NCBI RefSeq assembly: GCF_910589235.1
Contig: NC_060960.1
Coordinates: 10,396,119-10,460,118, forward strand
Source of the DNA: Vespa crabro
Lineage: Eukaryota > Arthropoda > Insecta > Hymenoptera > Vespidae
Direction: 5' to 3'
DNA length: 64,000 nt
Shown: positions 53,665-64,000 of the stretch, piece by piece
Layout of the letters: each line of letters begins with the position of its first letter
Position numbering within the stretch: the stretch's first letter is position 1
Notes under the pieces: model-generated
What the model saw: the letters and a program-made list of their open reading frames with translations, nothing else
Told to the model about the DNA's origin: nothing
The model's database searches: none
Translations under genes and position numbers: made by a program

Positions 53665-55710
53665 TTATTGAAAAATTATTATTCTTTGTTTCTGGCCAAG
53701 AATGAAACCATTGTTAAAATCATTTGCGCTCATCGGGTGATGTCCTGGAATACATACTTTCGCTACAGATATCCAATTATCGTCTTTACATTTTACGATT
53801 AGAACTTTATTTATTTTATCATATGTCGCAACACCTGAAAATTACCGAAAAGTTTGTTTTTTTTTTTTTTTCCTCTAACATTATCGTAAAAATAACAAAT
53901 TAATAATTATTATATTCCTTTTTTTTTCTCTCTCTCATTCTTTCCTTTTACCTGGTATATTTGGCTCTATATGTGATAAATGACTTGGTTTTTCTATTTT
54001 TTGAATATCTAATAATTTAATGATCGTATTTCGAAATTTTGTAGTTAATGGATATAATCCTATAAGAGCACGTTGTAGATTGTATATATCTATAGCTGAC
54101 ATTTCGTCCCATTTTATTGAGGATATCTTTGATGTAAATTTGGGAGCTAAAAGGAATAATAAGAATTTCGCTTTTTCAATTAATATTCATACATAATATA
54201 TTTTAAATTGTAAATAATACGTTTACCATATGTTGCCTCCAATTCGTTTTGAGGTCTTCCATTTGATAATATTGATGGTAATTGTTCTATTGTCTTGACT
54301 AGAAGATTTGCGCCTATTTTTGCTAGTTTGGCACGTAATTCTGGTAACGTTTCGTCTGGATTAATACTTATTTGTTCCTGTGCTATTATCTCTCCAATGT
54401 CAAATCTAAAAAGAAAAATAATTAACGTGAAAACATCTTAATATTTATTATAAATTGTTTATATTTTATTTATACGTCTAAATCTTGAATGACCACATAT
54501 CCATTAAAGTATTGCCATATAAAAAGAAATGTCTTGGAAGAGATTAAAATATTTATCTTGACTAATAAAATATTTACTTTAATATGTTATGTTGTTAAAA
54601 TTGAATTTCGTATTAACTATAGTTATGAATGTTTTAACAATTATACTAATAATTTGAATATTAAAACAGCTCCTCTATTTCTTTTACTTTTTTCAATTAT
54701 TAATTTTAGTTTAAAATTTTAACACTTTTTGAAAATAATAATGGCTCATACAAATAAACAATAATATTACAATGTAATAAATAGTTAATAAGAGGTATTT
54801 TGTTAAAGGTCAATTGTTTTCCTTTTATTTTCTTTTCTTTTCTTTTCTTCGTCTTCCTTCTTGAAACAACTCATTTGTAATATGATGAAATTTACTTTTT
54901 CGGCAATATATTCATTATTGTAACACCTGTATGTGTATCTCCATTTTTTAAAGAGTATGTAATTGGCGATGCCCCTCTCCACTTTGGTAATAAACTGCCA
55001 TGAACGTTTAACATACCTCTAAAAGATAAATAATTAATGTAATTTAATGAAAATTGTTCATAATAAAGGACTTAAATCAATATTACATAAATCAAAAGTA
55101 ATAACTCACTTACAATGGAAATGAATTTATTATATTCTTTGGTATTAAATGACCAAAAGAAACAACAATTCCTATATGAAAATCTTCAATATCAATTGTT
55201 AGAGGCCATGTTCTCATTACAATTCCATTTTGCATTGCATAATCTCTAACTTCATGTTTCTTATTTTGTTTTGTAGTAACTACTTCCAATCGACATAATC
55301 TTTTTAATTTGCTAAACGATAAAAAATATATACGTACGTGAATGAAATTAATGATACATTGAAACTTTGAAATAAATCAATTCAATGGCAATCGGAATAA
55401 TATGTAAATCGTTTGAAAAGAATTTTATTAATTGTCACGTTTTAATATAATATTTCATCGTACATAATATATTATTTATAAATAATCGAATGTGATGAAT
55501 AATTAAATTAAAGACTAACTATTCTTCATGTAAACCTTTTAAACTCTCTAATGAAAAATCATCAACGCCAAAAAATAATACACTCCATGGTCCTTCTTTG
55601 GGAATAGTATGTATTTGTTTCTTCGAAATCTTAAATATTTTCAATGAATTTTTAAAAGCTTCTTTGAGATCAACAAATTTATGTCTTATTTTATATGATT
55701 TTACGAACAT
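53665..55710 (-). CDS. Mtfmt: Mitochondrial methionyl-tRNA formyltransferase, 6 exons
   Basis: Transfers a formyl group from 10-formyl-THF to Met-tRNA(Met) for mitochondrial translation initiation. Exons in transcript order are 55710-55520, 55311-55114, 55018-54896, 54405-54227, 54146-53952 and 53834-53665: 352 codons including the stop (351 aa, against about 389 in human). The first 40 residues are Lys/Arg-rich and acid-poor, as expected for a mitochondrial presequence. PWSVLFFGVDDFSLESL opens the formyltransferase fold. The catalytic segment is LNVHGSLLPKWRGASPI, with Asn134 and His136. KFDIGE supplies the catalytic Asp173. The C-terminal OB-type domain follows (KWDEMSAIDIYNL, ALIGLYPLTTKF, VKCKDDNWISV). 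All catalytic residues are intact. The gene is convergent with egl and divergent from Bdp1. Confidence 0.95.
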
Positions 55711-56988
55711 TATGTAAGGTTAGTCAATACGAGATTAAAACTTATAAACATTTCCGATCAACGTTCATGCACGTACTGCATATGGCAGGATTAATATTGA
55801 TCAATATAAGCTCTCGTTATGAATACAAGTTGAGATATCGTATCGATGTATCGCAGCGCTATCTGTTGGCTAGTTATCGAACTAAAACTTGGAAAATACA
55901 TTCATCGATCAATCACGTGTCTTTTCGTTGAACCAATCATCGACGTTTCATTGAGGTTCTTCAATTTCTCGCTAGGTGTCGCATATTTTATACGCATCTT
56001 TCGTACATACGTTTCTTGGCAGTACCGTAACATTGGAACGTTCCCAATATATATGAGCTCTAAAGATTTTCTTCAAACTTTACTTTGGCCACGGACAGTC
56101 TCATCGAATAGATATCCAAGACGCGAAACGTTTAAGTAGCCACCAATAGAATTTCATCGTACTATAGAAGGACTTTAAATTTTAATGAACGAATCAAATC
56201 GATTATGATACATCTTAAAGTTGGTAATATGGAGTAAACGATACTTTTTAATGTCAATGTATGTTGCGGTTGAAGGAAGGATAAGATGTCGGAATATAAA
56301 AATATTTGTATAAATATATTGTCTAATAGCATGATATTTTTAATCTTATTTAATCTTATTATTTAATATTTATATCTATGTATATGTTTTTTTTTTTTTT
56401 TACATTATTTCTAATTATTCACTTTTCTTTATATTTTTTATAAAAAGAATTTAAGATGCAAGACAATTATAACTCTTCCAGCTGTCACTTTATATGGGCT
56501 GGATTATTTATATTTGGACGAATGTAACTGACAATTATAATTATTAACAATTATTATTAAAATATGAATTATTCTTATTTGTAAATATTGAGTAGTGTTA
56601 ACAATTTTTCTTTTTAAATGTAGCATATGATAATGGAATTAATTATTAATTCTATTAATTTATAATTAAAGTATATCATAAATATAGATTCTTTAAAAAT
56701 ATTTATATATATTTATGTGTGTGTGTGTTTGTGTATATATATATATATATATATTTTTTTTTTATCATTTTCAGGAGGTTTCAAGTATAAATATAAATTA
56801 TATATACTATATGATAATGAAAATGATAAATTGCAAACAAGATAGTGATGTGTACATTCTTATTTTTTTTATTATAAATTAAGAACTATATTAACAATTA
56901 CAGGTATGTCAATATTCTTTATTTTATTACGTATATATTGAACATATAAAAAGTAATATGAATTAATTTATAATTTTATATTTTATAT

Positions 56989-57025
<37 letters not shown>

Positions 57026-57055
57026 TGAACATCTAACAAATTATTTTTAAACAAA
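55711..57055. other. Divergent region between Mtfmt and Bdp1
   Basis: About 1.3 kb. The part next to Mtfmt (55711-56160) is less AT-rich and probably carries its promoter and leader. The part next to Bdp1 is AT-rich with TA and T runs. No gene is supported. Confidence 0.6.
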
Positions 57056-58457
57056 ATGAGACGTGCAAGAATAAAAGCATTAGCCACAGTACCAGTGCGT
57101 CGAAAGACGTCACAAAATGTAATTACAGACGAAACGGATAATAGCAATGATAATAAAGATATTGATAATAAGGATAATAAGGATAATAATGATAATAAAG
57201 AGAAAAATGATATTATTAAGGAAGATGATATGCCTGCAAGTATTTGTCAACAAAATGATTCATCGGATGAAACAAATAATAAAGAAAAATTAATAGTAAA
57301 TGAATCTCATGAGATACAAGAGAGCATTGAAGAGAGGCAAAATGTTCAATCTGATTCAGGAGAATTAAATGGTCTACAAGTAACTCATCACCATGAAGTT
57401 TCTAATACAAATATAAATGGTAAAATATTTTGAATTAAATATATTATCATTGAAAAATGTATATCTTATAATTTTAATTTAGCATTAGGATCTCCAACTA
57501 AGACTGCACAGAATCGATCATGTTTCATGAGACCTGTACCAAGATTAAATAATAGCGGTAGAATAAGAAGCAACAGTATTCAAGGTAGCGGGGCTAGTGC
57601 TAGCGAATCGGAAGATGATAGTAAAAGGATAACTAATAATGTAACAAATAGAACGCGCAATGATTCAATGTGTTCTGTTCAAAGTAATAAAGAAATTAAT
57701 TCTAATAATCCATCGAGCAATGTTACTAATAAATTAAAAACTGGTCAGAAAAGGCGTATATTGATATCAGAATCGGCAAGGAAATTAGCCGAAGCCAGAA
57801 GAGAATTTCTTTTGAAACATGAAAACAAAACACCGGATAGAACGAAGCTTACAATGTACGATTTAATATATTATAATCCTGTTACAAATCCAATGAAAAA
57901 ATCAAAGGAATCCGGTATAAGTCACATAGATAGAGATTCTATTTCTCAGTAAGTATAACGAAATTATATTTTATTAAATAATAAAATTTATTTAATATAT
58001 AAAGAATCATTTATTTAATCATTATTAGAATCGATGAATTAGAAGAGGAAGAAAGAGAAGATGATCCATCATCTATGCCAGTACCTCAAGTAAAAGTTGG
58101 TCCTGATGGGCAATTAATAATAGATGAACAAAGTTTAGTGATAGAACAATCGCACGCAAAGAAAAGTCGTGAAGTATTAGCTAAAAAAGCGATAATAGAT
58201 GATGACAATTATGGATCAGGTTTTTATAAAAGACGTCCGAAGGGAAAGGAATGGCCAAAATGGGAAACATTGAAATTTTACAAGGCATTAAATATAGTGG
58301 GGACAGATTTTTTATTGATGCAAACTCTCTTTCCAAATAGAACGCGACAAGAAATTAAATTAAAATATAAAAAAGAGGAAAGAATGAATAGAAGATTAAT
58401 CGAGAAGGCATTAGAATTTCATCAAGAATTTAGTCCTGAAATGGAAGAAGAATTAGG

Positions 58458-58492
<35 letters not shown>

Positions 58493-58741
58493 AAATGATT
58501 TCATGAAATTTATCACTTTTAATGATTTTTAATAATTCTATTATTTTAGCGAAATTTGAAGCATCGACTCGGCAACAGTTTTTCATGGAACAAGAGACGG
58601 ATACGAAGAACAAAGAAAAAAAGAAATTAAAAAGAAGAGTGGGCTCTCGTACGTATAATTTTTCTCGAACGTATTATAATTTTTTTTTTTTTTTTTTTTT
58701 TTCCTTATACGATGTATACGATTAAATACGATGTTATAAAA

Positions 58742-58793
<52 letters not shown>

Positions 58794-59521
58794 TATTAAT
58801 AGACAATAAATATATGTATATATATATCTGTATAGGATTTGCCGCGAGAAGTGTAGGAGAAGCAACGGTAACGGACGACGAAATAACAGAATCAGAAATG
58901 TCAGAAATTCAGCATAAAGATATCGAGGCAAATAATAATCAGTTTTTACAGAGGCCAAGAAAACGTCTTAAATCAAATGTCAAAAAAACTGATGAAGTTA
59001 CGGAGGAGGGTAAAAATGCATGTTCAACATCTGGTCCTGAGTCTGATAGCGATGCTGAAATTTATCAAATTAGACCTACAAGATCTGGTAGAGTGCCAAG
59101 AGTTAGAAAATTACAAGGTCCTGATATAAATAACTTGCATAATGTAGAACATTCAGATCATTCTGAAGGTATATTATTAGAGAATAATAAGGAAACGATA
59201 AAATCTACAAATATCAGCAATAATAGTGTTATCAATAACGATGTATATCCTGATGTTATCACATCTGCTATTCCTAATATCGGTGAGGTTGAACCAGGTT
59301 CGGTAGTTATTTTATCAAAAGAATCTCCTGAAGAACCAGGTGAAACGGTGTTACAAGTTTATATGGTCAGTTCTAACGTCGAAGCAATCAATATTCCAAT
59401 TGAGAACGACATCGTTCCTATGAAAACATCGTCCGAAGTTTTGACTACGACACCAAACGCTTCGGAAGTTAAATCGATAATAGGAAAAAAAGAACAAGAA
59501 TGTGACAGAGATTTGTTATAA
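57056..59521 (+). CDS. Bdp1: Transcription factor TFIIIB component B'' (BDP1), 5 exons
   Basis: SANT-domain subunit of TFIIIB, which recruits RNA polymerase III to tRNA, 5S and U6 genes. Exons are 57056-57419, 57483-57948, 58029-58456, 58550-58648 and 58836-59521: 681 codons including the stop (680 aa). This is short beside vertebrate BDP1 but like insect forms, which lack the long C-terminal repeats. The extended SANT region (about residues 334-410) reads FYKRRPKGKEWPKWETLKFY, then VGTDFLLMQTLFPNRTRQEI and KYKKEERMNRRLIEKAL, the diagnostic BDP1 signature. The N-terminus carries an Asn/Asp/Lys low-complexity run (about residues 28-57). The C-terminal exon is acidic and Ser/Thr-rich. The fourth intron (58649-58835) holds a TA microsatellite. 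The start is the first ATG after a T-rich stretch; no 5' UTR exon was resolved. Confidence 0.93.
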
Positions 59522-60074
59522 ATTATTTTTATATTTCTTTTAATCTTCATTTTCTTTCTTCTTCTTTTTCTTTTCCTGATGAGAGGATAAGGTTCTAAAG
59601 AAATGAAATCGTGTAAAAAGTAACAGTATGATATATACGATATATATATATATATACATGCATATGTATATATACATATATACATATATTATATTTAATA
59701 ATAGATTTTCTAATTATACAAAAATAGAGAAGCATTTACATATGTATGTATTTTAACGAGTAAATCTTCACAATTTTTTTTTTTTTTTTTTTTTTTTTTA
59801 TTTTTATTTTTCTTTTGGTTTGAGATTGTTTTATAACGTTTTTTTTATGGATGAATTATGACTATATATATATATATACATACATACATATATATATATA
59901 TATATGTGTGTGTGTATATATATATCATATGTATGTATACAAGTAGTTCTATTATATGACATCAACTTTATAAGCCTTTATGTATATACATATATATAAA
60001 ATATTCATTATAGAAATGTTACACAATTTTACATATAACGTTTCACAAAAGCATTATTATTATGATTATTATTA

Positions 60075-60113
<39 letters not shown>

Positions 60114-60123
60114 ATTATTATTA

Positions 60124-60187
<64 letters not shown>

Positions 60188-61299
60188 TAGACTGGAAGAA
60201 ACAAAATTTTTCACTTATACGACGATGTGACTTAATATGATAAATTGATACAAGATGAAATCTATATTCATCGGTTATCGATGTATATTATAATTGTAAA
60301 AATAATTTTTTTTATCCGACTTGTTTTTTTTTTTCTTGTTGTTTTGCGTTTCTTTTTCTTCAAATAAAATTGTGATCGAAAATTGTTAATCGAAAAAACA
60401 AAGAAACTAGGAATAAAAAAAAAAAAAAAAAGAAAAAATTAAGGAAAAAAAAGAAAAGAAAAAATAACGAACAATTTTATATAAGCGAGCAGTTTATACG
60501 ATATATAAAACGAATTTCATATGTAAAACGAACAACGTATTCTGTATTTTTTATCTTAAATTATCATGCATTGTATCTCGAAAATATTGTTAGTAAAGAA
60601 TCGTAAAAAGGATTATTGATTCTCTTATCAAATTATTTTTAAGTTAAATATCAATTGATTGTTACAATTAAGATTTCTCATTGATTTATTTTTGCTCGTA
60701 AAAATTTCGATTGATAAAACTTATCTCAATTACCGTTCTATATATATATATATATACATGTATACATACAATCTGTTGTTTATAAACGTGTATATATAAA
60801 TAAGCATTAGCAAACTATTAGAGATTGAAATATTAGAAAAAAAAAATGGAGGAAGAAGGAGAAGAATAAACGACTTAAAAAAAAAAAAAAAAAAAAAAGA
60901 AAAAAAAAGAGAGAGAGCAAAAAAGAAGATAATAATAATAATAAGAAAAAGTAAATAGATTTGGATAATTTTCTTTTTCTATATTTGTTTTATATATTTA
61001 TGGTGACATTATGAAATAGGAGAAAGTATGTAAAAGAGAAAAAGAAAAAGAAGAAAAAGAAAACAAGAAAAAAATCATGAAGCATTCTCATTCGGTAAAG
61101 AGGAGGTGATTCGTATGCCTCTCTCAGCAATCGCATATTCAAAGGCGAAAATCACATCGTGAAAAATAGACAGAGAGAGAAAGAGGTACAGGCAGAGAGA
61201 AAGAGATACAAAAAGAGAGAAGAGAACTGACGTATTTGTAGTAAGCTTTAGACGCTTATCGTGCGTATACGTGTTCGTATGTGTTTTAGTTAGTTGGTG
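59522..61299. other. Gene-free region after Bdp1
   Basis: Bdp1 3' UTR, TA arrays and a long TTA array (60057-60185). Candidate AATAAA hexamers include 60363-60368. Nothing else recognised. Confidence 0.6.
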
Positions 61300-61439
61300 T
61301 CAGTGACTCTTAAATCTAATATATTGCTCTCCTTCGTCTCATTCGAGTCGCCGCAATGAAGTCCTGAAGCAATTTAACGTTGAACCATTTTCGAAAGAGA
61401 AAGAGAAGAGATAGAAGGAAATAGACATATATCCATATA

Positions 61440-61477
<38 letters not shown>

Positions 61478-61599
61478 TGTATGTATATATATATATATAT
61501 ATATATTTATGTATATACACATATATATATTTATACGAAGGAACATTGTGAACGTTTGGAAATCAAAAACATCGACCGTTTCTATACAACAAAATGCAG
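61300..61599 (+). promoter_or_regulatory. Possible promoter and first exon of a downstream gene
   Basis: A TCAGTG initiator-like element at 61300-61305 lies in a less AT-rich stretch. About 290 nt later, ATG CAG is followed at once by a gttaga donor-like sequence (ATG 61594-61596). This would be a leader with a two-codon first coding exon whose gene continues beyond the window. The evidence is contextual only. Confidence 0.25.
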
Positions 61600-61997
61600 G
61601 TTAGAATTACTTTATTTTTATAGTTTATGTTTATATATATTTATTTAATTATTTATTTAATTATTTATTTATTTATTTATTTTTATACACACACACATAT
61701 ATATATATATATATATTTTTTTTTTCTATTTTCATTTCATATCATATGATTCTTTCATTTCTACTTATCGTTCATATTTTATTTATTGACTTTCACCTTT
61801 ATTATCTTTTAAATGCGTCATTTAATAATGATTTATTAATATCATGAAACGTATCGATGTATGAGAATCAATCCATTTATTCCATTTCTTTTCTCGTTTG
61901 ATGAATAACTTGTTAACGAAATCATATTGGTTTTTCCTTTAAACGTGGTATTCGTGATAGGAGTTTTTTTTCTTTTTTTCCTTTTGTCCTTATAAAT

Positions 61998-62035
<38 letters not shown>

Positions 62036-62936
62036 AGAAAGAAACAGAAAAGAGAAAAAACAAATGGAGGAAAATATAGAAAAGGATAGATAGATGAACG
62101 GAATGGAAATGACCACATCAAATGCAATTTCACGTTTCCTATCGTATAATTTTCCTACCTGGGGAGAGACCAACACGAATTTCAAATACATTTTCTTGCA
62201 ATGGAAACAACAAAGTTCTTCATGAATATTTCAAATCGTTCGCACGCGATCTTCTCTTTCGCGCGTGACCTCTATTGCGATCGTCTTTTCCTTTCTTTTC
62301 TTTTTTGGCTTTGTCTTGTTTTGTTTTTTTTTTTTTTTTTTTTTCTATTCTTCTTCCCCCTTGCCACGATCTATATTTTTTTCTCGTGTAAGAATTTTTC
62401 TTGATCGATATTTTTATTTCTTATAGAATTGTATTAATGCAGAATTAATGGAGACTTTTTTTCTCTTCTTTTATTTTCTTTTTCTTTTTTTTTTTTTTTG
62501 ATTTCGTCTTGTTTTGTTTTGTTTTGTTTTTTTTTTTTCTTTCTTTTTCTTTTTACCCTTTCCACGATCTATAATTTTTGCTCGTGTATTAGAATTTTTC
62601 TTGATCGATATTTTTATTTCGTATTAGGATTATATTTAATGCAGAATTAATGGAGAATTTTTCTTCATCCTTTGATTTTTTTTTATCCTCGAATCAATCG
62701 TCGAGTTATATGTGGTAAATGGCGACAATTTTTTAAGTTATCGTTACAATAATGTCATTTTTATAACATGAAATGCGCAATTATTTCTATTGTATGTAAT
62801 CAAAAAAAGAAAAATAAAGAGATAAACAAAACAAACAAAATAAGCCATCTCGCACGGACTGTGAATAAAATAAAAATAGTTATAATTTTATTATCGAGTG
62901 TATTTTATTTATTCCGATGTAGTAATTTTATTTCTC

Positions 62937-62988
<52 letters not shown>

Positions 62989-64000
62989 ACAATAATACAA
63001 AGAACGTATAGTAAATAATCACGATAGTTCGTGATTAGATAATTGATAATTAAATATTTGTATCGGAGAAAATGTCATCTCGACGATTTATTTTTATTCT
63101 ATTTTTACGAGGGGGTGGGGGAGGAGGGAAACAAAGAAAAACAAAAACACAAAAAAAGAAATATTTTGCGTTCTTACGTGATAGAAATTGATATGAATTA
63201 TTTCGCTCGCATAATCGTGCCAACATTATACATATTTAAATTGTATGATAAAACTTATCATATTAACAGAAGAAAAAAAAAAAAAGAAAAAGAAAAAGAA
63301 AACGAAAAAAAATTTTTCAATACGTTGCGCATGTTCTTTCTCATACGATAGGAATGAGAGGAATGAGTAATACACAAGAGGCGTCAGCTTTTATCGTTGG
63401 AACGATATTACGCTTTCGTGTGAACTAACTATAATAGGAATCTAAGTATCGATTCATGAAAAGGAAGATTAGTAACGTTGGATCGTTATTGATCATGAAA
63501 GTCTCTCGTTCGAATACAGAGAGAATAAGAGATAAATAGATATGTATATAGAGAGACAGAGAGAAAGAAAGATACACGATTCTCGCCAAGGTTATCGAGT
63601 TTGTAACCATAAGTTTTATTTCTATGTAACTTTTCACATGACCCTACCGATTTTTTTTATTCCTCTATCTTATCAATCGCAAAACTATCAGAGAAATTAA
63701 TGAAAATATATTAGCGGAATCGTTTCTCGACTTTTTTCTTCCTCCTCCCCTCCCCTCCCCTCCCCCCTCCACCAAGTCCTTCGAGTTTTCAAAGTGAATA
63801 AAAATTTTTTTTCCGAAGTTTTAGATAAGGAGTAGTAAAAAAAAAAAAAAAAAAAAAGGGAAAGAAAAAAGAAAAAGGAGAAGAAGAAGAAATGAAAAAA
63901 AATGGAAGAAGAAGAAGCATGGAAAAGAAAAAAAAAAAAGCAGGGTGGGGTGGGATGATGATGTGGGGTGAGGTAGGAGGGGGAATGAAGAAATTCGAAT
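61600..64000. other. Gene-free end of window
   Basis: Microsatellites (GA at 61998-62032, TA at 62938-62984), a diverged tandem duplication (62364-62653), G-rich islands (63109-63128, 63943-63985) and a C-rich one (about 63740-63772). No coding exon is supported; it may be intron of a downstream gene. Confidence 0.6.
62364..62653. repeat. Diverged tandem duplication, offset about 198 bp
   Basis: CCACGATCTATA, TTTTTCTTGATCGATATTTT and AATGCAGAATTAATGGAGA occur in the same order at about 62364-62455 and 62562-62653, each preceded by a T/C-rich tract containing GTCTTGTTTTG. Confidence 0.8.

Noticed and set aside
1..64000. Transposable elements, viral insertions, tRNA/rRNA genes, CRISPR arrays
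   Set aside because: Reading both strands I saw no transposase, reverse transcriptase or integrase motifs, no tRNA T-loop/acceptor pattern and no spaced direct repeats. Short degenerate remnants cannot be excluded without a search.

Overview
The window is eukaryotic nuclear DNA from an insect, most likely an aculeate hymenopteran; a vespid wasp is an inference from style only. The evidence is very AT-rich non-coding DNA crowded with TA, GA, AAT and poly-T/A microsatellites, small GT-AG introns, and single-copy genes including an egalitarian orthologue, an insect dynein-cargo adaptor. I saw no transposase, reverse transcriptase, viral, bacterial or CRISPR features. Gene models were built by hand from splice signals and reading-frame continuity, and all eight close in frame to a stop.

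Layout. 1-12.49 kb: gene-free, microsatellite-rich, with a cluster of CRE-like sites near 3.6-4.3 kb. 12.50-22.08 kb (+): nine-coding-exon SLC22-type major facilitator transporter (597 aa). 24.61-26.14 kb (-): TRMT61A, the catalytic subunit of the tRNA m1A58 methyltransferase (325 aa), convergent with the transporter. 26.1-31.5 kb: gene-free, with GC-richer islands. 31.58-35.96 kb (+): secreted Gln-rich protein of unknown function (1114 aa), with a six-codon first exon behind a plausible TATA/initiator promoter. 36-42.46 kb: gene-free, with a microsatellite-bearing tandem duplication. 42.46-43.35 kb (-): BTG/TOB-family BTG3 homologue (264 aa). 45.30-48.01 kb (+): condensin II subunit NCAPH2 (645 aa), with one GC-AG intron. 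49.56-52.44 kb (+): egalitarian (831 aa), with an intact DEDDy exonuclease signature. 53.67-55.71 kb (-): mitochondrial methionyl-tRNA formyltransferase (351 aa). 57.06-59.52 kb (+): TFIIIB subunit BDP1 (680 aa). 59.5-64 kb: gene-free, with a possible promoter and first exon of a downstream gene near 61.3-61.6 kb.

The genes do not form a functional cluster. Three of them (TRMT61A, MTFMT, BDP1) act in tRNA biology, and I treat this as coincidence. NCAPH2 and BTG3 are divergent, as are MTFMT and BDP1. Egl and MTFMT are convergent.

I found no clearly new biological system. The items most worth a second look are the repeat-rich secreted protein, an orphan exon-like segment on the minus strand at 48.4 kb, the GC-AG intron, three unannotated local tandem duplications, and isolated G-run, CG-run and polypurine islands in an otherwise AT-rich background.
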